DNA of 10,849 nt, taken from assembly GCA_029932545.1 (NCBI GenBank), contig JAOZPW010000120.1, forward strand, positions 1 through 10,849, given 5' to 3'. Numbering within the stretch: position 1 is the stretch's first letter; every line of letters begins with the position of its first letter. This document shows, one piece after another, positions 6,595 through 10,849 of the stretch. Both the position numbers and the translations under genes were made by a program. The stretch is from Thermoanaerobaculales bacterium (GTDB lineage Bacteria; Acidobacteriota; Thermoanaerobaculia; Thermoanaerobaculales; Sulfomarinibacteraceae). The notes under the pieces are model-generated. The model did no database searches and had not been told where the DNA came from. It saw only the letters and a program-made list of their open reading frames with translations.

Positions 6595-6650
6595 AGGGGC
6601 GACCCGTGTCAACAGTCGACACGCGGGCGGTCGCGGTCTACCGCCCCTAC
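6595..6650. repeat. Branched GTAGGGGCG-type intergenic element
   Basis: The closing arms AGGGGCG (6595-6601) and CGCCCCT (6642-6648) can enclose two inner hairpins: CCCGTGTC (6603-6610) with GACACGCGGG (6618-6627, two bases bulged), and GGCGGT (6626-6631) with ACCGCC (6640-6645). These share a few bases, so not all pairs can form at once. Read on the minus strand the element begins GTAGGGGCG, a start seen in widespread small intergenic repeats. It lies about 70 bases beyond the yhaM stop. Confidence 0.55.
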
Positions 6651-6690
6651 GGGATCTCCTGCAGAGCCCGGTTTCTGCCCTACGATTCTG

Positions 6691-6712
6691 CTGAGAGCCG
6701 ATAACTGAGAGC
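6691..6712. repeat. Two-copy short direct repeat next to the yhaM stop
   Basis: CTGAGAGC occurs at 6691-6698 and again at 6705-6712, a 14-base period, with related CTGACAG following. The style is that of the short degenerate AGCTATCAG-type tandem repeats seen next to genes in many genomes. It lies within 30 bases of the end of yhaM. Confidence 0.5.
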
Positions 6713-6721
6713 TGACAGCCC

Positions 6722-7672
6722 CTACAGTCTCCGTCGATAGACGTTACGCTCCAGCATGCGGGAAAACCCGCTCCATGCCTGGTCGGAATCTCCGTCCTGC
6801 TCGATCGCCTCGAACATTCCGGACATTCGCGCGTCCAGATTGTCCACCATGTGCACCAGCATTGCTTCCGGGGTCTTGGGCCGTCTCGGTGACCCGTAGG
6901 CGTACTCACCATGATGAGAGAGAAGGATGTGCAAAAGCTGGCGCCGCGTCTCGTCCGGAAAGCTCTCCAACTCACCGATTACGCGGTCAACATAAAGGGT
7001 CTCCAGCGCCAGGTGGCCGATCAGTCGGCCGTCATCGGTGTACTCAATTGAGTTCTTGGCTTCCAATTCCCAAATCTTGCCCAGATCATGCAACAAGATC
7101 CCAGCCAACACCAAGTCCTGGTGCAGGTTGTAATGCCGGGCCAAGGCCAGGCCGGCGCCGGCTGCAGACATCGTATGTTCCAGAAGACCCGACCGGAAGG
7201 CATGGTGCATTGTCTTGGCGGCCGGTGCTACCCGAAATCGTGTTTCGACTTCCCTGTCGGAGAAGATCCTGAACAGTAACTGGCGCAGGTCAGCATCCTC
7301 CATGGCGCCGATCAACTCCTGCATCTTCCGCCACAAGAGGTCGGCATCAACGGAGGAAGATCGAACGAAAAGACTCGGGTCAATATCCTCACCGTCAACC
7401 GGTTCGGCCCGCCGAAAGACCACCTGTGTTCGGCCCTGGTATTGCTGTACATGCCCGCCGATACGCACGACCGCTCCTGGCTCACATATCTTGGCCAGGC
7501 CATCAGCCTGCTCCCATGCCAGGGAACTCACCTCACCTGTACTGTCGCCCAGCGTGACGGCAAGGTAGTTTCCGCCACCTCTGCGCTTGCGCAATTCTCG
7601 CGTGCGAACGACGTACACCTCATCCAGCTCGGTCCCCGGTTTGAGGTTTTTGACCCAGGTTCGATCAGCCAT
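6722..7672 (-). CDS. yhaM: YhaM-like 3'-5' exoribonuclease (OB-fold plus HD domain)
   Basis: A 316-residue protein with the YhaM layout. An N-terminal OB-type nucleic-acid-binding domain covers about 1-90 (YLAVTLGDSTGEVSSLAWE and GHVQQYQGRTQVVFRRAEPV are its strands). A metal-dependent HD phosphohydrolase domain covers about 140-300. Candidate metal ligands with this start are H166 in LLEHT, H195-D196 in LLHDLGKI, H253-H254 in LLSHHGEY and D278 in MVDNLD. The family degrades single-stranded RNA, and some members DNA, in the cytoplasm. I chose the ATG at 7672 because MADRTWVKNLKPG is the usual N-terminus and GGGGGA precedes it. It overlaps the end of the upstream gene by 8 bases. A start at 7696 would add eight residues. 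Confidence 0.9.
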   Translation of the reverse strand: MADRTWVKNLKPGTELDEVYVVRTRELRKRRGGGNYLAVTLGDSTGEVSSLAWEQADGLAKICEPGAVVRIGGHVQQYQGRTQVVFRRAEPVDGEDIDPSLFVRSSSVDADLLWRKMQELIGAMEDADLRQLLFRIFSDREVETRFRVAPAAKTMHHAFRSGLLEHTMSAAGAGLALARHYNLHQDLVLAGILLHDLGKIWELEAKNSIEYTDDGRLIGHLALETLYVDRVIGELESFPDETRRQLLHILLSHHGEYAYGSPRRPKTPEAMLVHMVDNLDARMSGMFEAIEQDGDSDQAWSGFSRMLERNVYRRRL

Positions 7673-8645
7673 CGAGTCCCCCACCACCGCCGACAAGACG
7701 TTCGCTGTGGACCTCGACCAGATAGTTTTCCTTCAGCCGGTCGATAAATCCGCTCCGTTGTTCGTAGAAAACCCTTTCAGTCTCGCGGCGCCGAATCTCT
7801 CCTTCGACCTCCTCAAAAGGTTGGTAGCCCTCCTGGATTCGCTGCACCAGACGGAGAACCTGAATACCTCCTGCCGTAACCGCGGGATCAGAGAAATCAC
7901 CGTCCCCGAGAGGCTTGAGTAATTCAACAAGTTCCGGTCGAAGATCCTGGATCGGGATTGCACCAAGTTCCTGGAGTTCCACTCCCGCCAATGTTGCCTC
8001 CGCCTGGAGGTCCGCACCACCTTCGACCCGCTCCAACATCGCCAACACCCGGCTCGTAACAGCCTCGGTATCGGATCCGTCCGCGGCCACGGGGAAGATC
8101 ATCTGCTGAAGCTCAACCTTGGCAGGCACAGCATATGTGTCCTTGTCTTGCTCGTAGAATATCTTGAGCTCTTCCTGGGTGATCTCGGTCGAGCGAAATT
8201 CGCCCTGAGCCGCCCTTTGGACCATGAACGACTTGCGATATCGCTCACGAAGCGACTCTTCGGTCATTCCGCTTTCTCCCAGCGCCGCCTTGAACAACTC
8301 GTCATCCTGGAGGTCGTTTTCCTCGCGCAACCCGGCAACCGCCTCGTCGATGGCGCCCTCGTCGGGAACGATGTTCTTTTCTACTGCCCGTTCCATCAGG
8401 ATCATCTCATTGACCAGATTTTCCACCAGTTGATCCCGGAAAGCCAGCAACGCTTCACCCTGCGGCGGATTCGTAGTCTGCGCCAGTTCCTGATCGAGCC
8501 GTTTCTCGAACTCGGAAATAGTTACGATTCGGTCGTTGACCCGAATCAATATGGCCTCAAGTACTTCCTTCTCCGCTCCATGTACGACGGCCGCAACGAG
8601 CAAGCCCAACAACACGGCGCCCAAATACAAAACTCTCTTCAACAT
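7665..8645 (-). CDS. SurA-like periplasmic chaperone with divergent parvulin domain
   Basis: A 326-residue exported protein with a signal peptide at about 1-24 (hydrophobic core LYLGAVLLGLLVAAVVHG). A SurA N-terminal-type chaperone domain covers about 27-150: ILIRVNDRIVTISEFEKRL, then QLVENLVNEMILMERAVEKN. The region about 170-272 has the position and strand pattern of a parvulin rotamase domain (VELQQMIFP through IQVLRLVQRIQEG), but the usual S-x-x-x-GG-x-LG segment is degenerate here (VELQELGAIPIQDL). It is therefore more likely a chaperone than an active isomerase. The C-terminus ends in a glycine run (VGGGGGLDG). ATG at 8645 shares one base with the previous stop (TGATG), with GGAGG upstream. 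Likely client: outer-membrane or exported proteins; clients are not shown by the sequence. Confidence 0.88.
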   Translation of the reverse strand: MLKRVLYLGAVLLGLLVAAVVHGAEKEVLEAILIRVNDRIVTISEFEKRLDQELAQTTNPPQGEALLAFRDQLVENLVNEMILMERAVEKNIVPDEGAIDEAVAGLREENDLQDDELFKAALGESGMTEESLRERYRKSFMVQRAAQGEFRSTEITQEELKIFYEQDKDTYAVPAKVELQQMIFPVAADGSDTEAVTSRVLAMLERVEGGADLQAEATLAGVELQELGAIPIQDLRPELVELLKPLGDGDFSDPAVTAGGIQVLRLVQRIQEGYQPFEEVEGEIRRRETERVFYEQRSGFIDRLKENYLVEVHSERLVGGGGGLDG

Positions 8646-9475
8646 CAGTCCTCCGCGAACCGTCCCCGGTATTCAAACCAGAGGTGTTTTTCGAAAACAA
8701 CAACGCCGGCCTGTTTGACCGCCTTATCGACACACCGACTCAAATGCTCACTACTCCCGGCACTCTCGAGATCCCGCAGAGCCTCTGCCTCGGCGACTGC
8801 CTTGGAAACCTTCCCCGAGGCTCGAACCTCGAGGACCTGGAACAGGTGATATCCTGCCGGACCCTCGATAGGTTGGGAAACACGACCGACATCCAGGGAA
8901 AATATCTCCGACTCTATGTGCTCGGGCTGCGTCCCACGGACAACCCAACCTATCGCCCCACCACTCTCGGCATTGGGCGCAATGCTAAGTTCCCTGGACA
9001 GATCCGTGAATTCTTCGCCCTGATCGAAGCGAGCCCGAGCCTCCTGGGCCTCAACGAGTCCCCGCAGCAACAACTGCCGAATCAAAACCTGCTCCGGGAC
9101 GATATCCGCCATACGAATGGCCACAGCATCTGCGATCTCGGCCGGCGTGACAGTGGGAGGGGGGCCGCAAACTTCCTCTACGAAACGAAGCAATACAACC
9201 GACCGCTCAACTGCATCGGTTGACACCTCCTCAGGCTCACTCTTCAAGGCCATGACCGCGGCTTCTTGCTCCAGGAACTGATCCAAGAGCCTGGAAGCAA
9301 CTCTGGAATCCACATCGGCCCACTGGTTCCCGGTTACCTTTTCGAGATAGTCCTGAACGCGTTCGACATCCACCTCGACACCGTCAACCCGAGCCACCAC
9401 CGTCTCATCAACGCCACAGCCTGCAGCGAGAACAACGGCCGCCATCAGGACCACGCCAGCTCGAAGTCGACACAT
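8645..9475 (-). CDS. Parvulin-type peptidyl-prolyl isomerase lipoprotein (PrsA-like)
   Basis: A 276-residue lipoprotein: signal peptide CRLRAGVVLMAAVVL with lipobox LAAGC and the modified cysteine at residue 20. A SurA-N-like helical region spans about 25-125, and the rotamase domain about 128-220. The latter shows the full parvulin pattern: VLIRQLLL, LSRELSIAPNAESGGAIGWV, F-S-L-x-x-G-x-VSQPIEGPAGYHLFQVLE. It should assist folding of exported proteins while anchored to a membrane. The frame stays open far upstream to 9856, but the lipobox requires the ATG at 9475; no good ribosome-binding site precedes it. It is coupled to the SurA-like gene, giving two folding helpers in tandem with complementary conservation of the isomerase site. 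Confidence 0.9.
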   Translation of the reverse strand: MCRLRAGVVLMAAVVLAAGCGVDETVVARVDGVEVDVERVQDYLEKVTGNQWADVDSRVASRLLDQFLEQEAAVMALKSEPEEVSTDAVERSVVLLRFVEEVCGPPPTVTPAEIADAVAIRMADIVPEQVLIRQLLLRGLVEAQEARARFDQGEEFTDLSRELSIAPNAESGGAIGWVVRGTQPEHIESEIFSLDVGRVSQPIEGPAGYHLFQVLEVRASGKVSKAVAEAEALRDLESAGSSEHLSRCVDKAVKQAGVVVFEKHLWFEYRGRFAED

Positions 9476-9501
9476 GGCGTGAAGACTATCATGCCAGGAG
9501 G

Positions 9502-9530
9502 GTGTAGGGCATTGACGGCGTGCCCTATAC
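9502..9530. repeat. Hairpin between the 118-aa gene and the lipoprotein gene
   Basis: GTGTAGGGC at 9502-9510 faces GCCCTATAC at 9522-9530 around an 11-base loop, eight Watson-Crick pairs plus one G-U read on the plus strand. On the minus strand it is not followed by a T run, so it is a possible attenuator or processing site rather than a clear terminator. It sits in the 67-base gap ahead of the lipoprotein gene. Confidence 0.4.
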
Positions 9531-9542
9531 GCCTCAGCTATG

Positions 9543-9899
9543 TCAGTCAATTGCATGCTCGAAGCGAAGAAGAACCACACATGGCGCGGCGAAGAACTCC
9601 GCATCCAGGGCAACTCGAAGGCGGCGTTTTTCAGGAATCTCTTCAATCCGTGCAGCAGGCACGAACAGCAAGACTTTCTGCGGTTCGATCTCGGAGCCGA
9701 CCGGCTCTCTGACGTAGCCCTCTTCCTCCAGCAGCATGACCTCGGATGGCGGAATGGCAAAGGCCGACTCCGCATCGGCCAGAACACGCCGGTGCCTGAA
9801 CCATACTCCCTTCGAGTGGTTGCGCTGGCGATATTCCCAAGCCCGGATGGCAGCATGCGCCCTCACCTTCTGCGCGCGTGAGTGCAAAGAATTGCTCAC
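9543..9899 (-). CDS. Unassigned 118-residue protein
   Basis: I do not recognise a named family, although the composition is clearly protein-like. The N-terminal part is basic and helical (AHAAIRAWEYRQRNHSKGVWF at about 14-34, then RHRRVLADAESAFAIP). The middle has PPSEVMLLEEEGYVREPVGS, and a strand pair EPQKVLLFVP and RRLRVALDAEF closes it. There is no signal peptide or membrane helix. The start is GTG at 9899, which overlaps the stop of the 53-aa ORF as GTGA and has GGAGG ten bases upstream. The frame is open further upstream to 10013, but that part has no conserved look and would overlap the small ORF. The dense W-Y-R-Q-R-x-H-x-x-G-V-W-F-R block looks like a conserved functional core, possibly nucleic-acid or nucleotide binding; this is a guess. 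Confidence 0.72.
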   Translation of the reverse strand: MSNSLHSRAQKVRAHAAIRAWEYRQRNHSKGVWFRHRRVLADAESAFAIPPSEVMLLEEEGYVREPVGSEIEPQKVLLFVPAARIEEIPEKRRLRVALDAEFFAAPCVVLLRFEHAID

Positions 9900-10057
9900 T
9901 CCGCCTCGGCCTCCGGCTGCAGGAGATTGAGAACCTCCGACCCAATGACCATGACTCCAGGCACCTCCAGCACGCTCTGAATCGCCTTCAGTGTCGAGAG
10001 CAGTCTTGTGCAAAATTCCACGACCTGAGTATAACGATCCGGCTGATGGGGTGCCAT
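9896..10057 (-). CDS. Small 53-residue ORF coupled to the 118-aa gene
   Basis: ATG at 10057 opens MAPHQPDRYTQVVEFCTRLL, followed by a predicted amphipathic helix, STLKAIQSVLEVPGVMVIGS, and an acidic end, PEAEAE. The stop at 9896-9898 overlaps the next GTG by four bases. That coupling and the ordinary codon mix suggest a real small protein or leader. No good ribosome-binding site precedes the ATG, and an in-frame TAG lies eleven codons upstream of it, so a longer version is excluded unless a frameshift is present. A pairing partner for the 118-aa protein is one possibility. No family is recognised. Confidence 0.45.
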   Translation of the reverse strand: MAPHQPDRYTQVVEFCTRLLSTLKAIQSVLEVPGVMVIGSEVLNLLQPEAEAE

Positions 10058-10123
10058 CCCACGGGGAAAGCAGCGCAGGACGCCCTACCTCGGAGTGCGG
10101 TTCGGATTGGTCAGGAGTACCTT

Positions 10124-10145
10124 CAAAAAGAACCGGCTTCTCCGG
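10124..10145 (-). terminator. Weak candidate terminator after the M28 peptidase gene
   Basis: On the minus strand CCGG (10145-10142) can pair with CCGG (10136-10133) around AGAAG, followed by TTCTTTTT. It is about 70 bases past the peptidase stop. The T run is good, but the stem is only 4 bp. Confidence 0.25.
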
Positions 10146-10213
10146 AAGACCAATACGGGCCTCAGTCCGAGGTCAACGACCCCGTCAAAACCTTTCGATC
10201 CCCTTCAATATCC

Positions 10214-10849
10214 CTACCGCGCCGTCAACACAACCGTCATCTCCATCTCCTCGTCACCCCTCTGAATCTTGACCGGCACCTCGTCTCCGGGCTGCCGGGC
10301 CTTGAGGATGCCGGAAAGCGAACGCAGACCTTCAACGAGCTTGCCGTCCAATTCGAGCACGATGTCGCCCGCCAGGATCCCGGCTTTATCCGCGGCAGAG
10401 TCCGGCGTCACCGCCTGGACCTTGACGCCGGGGCCCTGGTGACCGAAGTCCGGCATGGTTCCAAGACTTGCCCGGCGCTCGCCCTGACCACCGGCCGGAG
10501 CACCTCCAGGATGCCCTCCCGCCGCCGCTGCGGGTGCAGCAGCATTGATGGTTACGGTCAAAGGCTCCACCCGGTCGGCCAGGTACGTAATGGTCTCCTT
10601 GGCGGCTTCGGTCACTGTCGCCATGCCCTCCAAGTCCAGTTTCTCGATGGTGTCCGATGGGCGGTGGTAGTCGGCCGTCGGTCCCGTGAAGAGCTGAACC
10701 GCCGGGATGCCGGCTTCGATGAAAGCACCCTGATCCGAGGCATCCAGCGGCTCGGTGACGATCTTGACCGGCGCGCCGGTGGTGTAGCCGACGCCCATGA
10801 AGATGAAGCGCCACTCCCGGGCGGTATCTGAATTGAGCACGAAGAGCGC
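10214..10849 (-). CDS. M28-family peptidase with C-terminal PDZ domain, 3' end only
   Basis: The gene enters from the right edge; the last 211 residues are present. Residues about 1-95 of this part are the end of an M28 zinc aminopeptidase/glutamate-carboxypeptidase-like domain: the SDQGAF-x-x-AGIPAVQLFTG segment at about 38-55 corresponds to the family's SD-x-x-x-F block, and H62 in DYHRPSDT is the expected last zinc ligand. An alanine/glycine/proline-rich linker (about 101-123) leads to a PDZ domain at about 135-211, with VKVQAVTPDSAADKAGILAGD and DGKLVEGLRSLSGIL as its typical turns. M28-PDZ fusions are known in several Gram-negative phyla, usually exported. The signal peptide and the first metal ligands are outside the window. 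The reading frame is open through the right edge. Confidence 0.92.
   Translation of the reverse strand, partial: ALFVLNSDTAREWRFIFMGVGYTTGAPVKIVTEPLDASDQGAFIEAGIPAVQLFTGPTADYHRPSDTIEKLDLEGMATVTEAAKETITYLADRVEPLTVTINAAAPAAAAGGHPGGAPAGGQGERRASLGTMPDFGHQGPGVKVQAVTPDSAADKAGILAGDIVLELDGKLVEGLRSLSGILKARQPGDEVPVKIQRGDEEMEMTVVLTAR

Noticed and set aside
6263..6708. Short plus- and minus-strand ORFs in the repeat-rich spacer
   Set aside because: They translate inverted repeats, are rich in R, G and P, and have no family resemblance.
6225..6721. A tRNA-Sec (selC) gene near the selenoprotein
   Set aside because: I looked for a long-acceptor tRNA with a UCA anticodon and a GGTTCGA-type T-arm and found none. 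The branched element at 6595-6650 is too short for a tRNA.
10028..10033. TATACT on the minus strand as a -10 promoter box
   Set aside because: It lies within the 53-aa ORF, and no TTGACA-like sequence is at the right distance upstream.
9878..10831. 317-residue plus-strand ORF
   Set aside because: It runs antisense to the M28-PDZ gene and across the small-gene pair. The minus-strand frames carry recognisable domains; this one is low-complexity R/H/Q-rich sequence.

Overview
The window looks like ordinary chromosome from a GC-rich Gram-negative-type bacterium. It encodes a type II secretion/type IV pilus assembly platform, two periplasmic peptidyl-prolyl isomerase/chaperone proteins (one a lipoprotein), an ECF sigma/anti-sigma pair and an M28-PDZ peptidase. 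The PilM/PilN-like pair, the M28-PDZ fusion and a SelW-type selenoprotein together would fit Acidobacteriota or the former Deltaproteobacteria. That placement is an inference; there is no rRNA or other decisive marker.

Layout. Every gene but one is on the minus strand. From the right edge going left: the 3' end of an M28 peptidase with a C-terminal PDZ domain (10849-10214); a 53-aa ORF coupled to an unassigned 118-aa protein (10057-9543); a coupled set of parvulin-type lipoprotein, SurA-like protein and YhaM-like HD exoribonuclease (9475-6722); and a roughly 500-base non-coding stretch packed with inverted repeats (6225-6721). After the one plus-strand gene (5997-6224) comes a tightly packed operon running off the left edge: ECF sigma factor, zinc-finger anti-sigma factor, short exported secretin-domain protein, GspF, GspE, PilM-like and PilN-like proteins. 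In that operon each junction is a 1-4 base overlap, a direct abutment or a gap of 3-4 bases, so one transcript is very likely. A regulator that starts its own secretion machinery is the natural reading.

The hidden item is the plus-strand gene at 5997-6224. Read normally it stops after ten codons. If the in-frame TGA at 6027-6029 is decoded as selenocysteine, it gives a complete 75-residue SelW/Rdx-family protein with a C-V-V-U redox motif. A 7-bp hairpin with a GGUCU loop sits 21 bases after the UGA, in the place and with the loop expected of a bacterial SECIS element. A standard gene caller would miss this gene or place an antisense ORF over it.

The non-coding stretch between the convergent selW and yhaM genes holds three adjacent long imperfect palindromes, several shorter hairpins, a branched GTAGGGGCG-type element and a short direct repeat. 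It looks like an accumulation of dispersed intergenic repeats rather than a gene.
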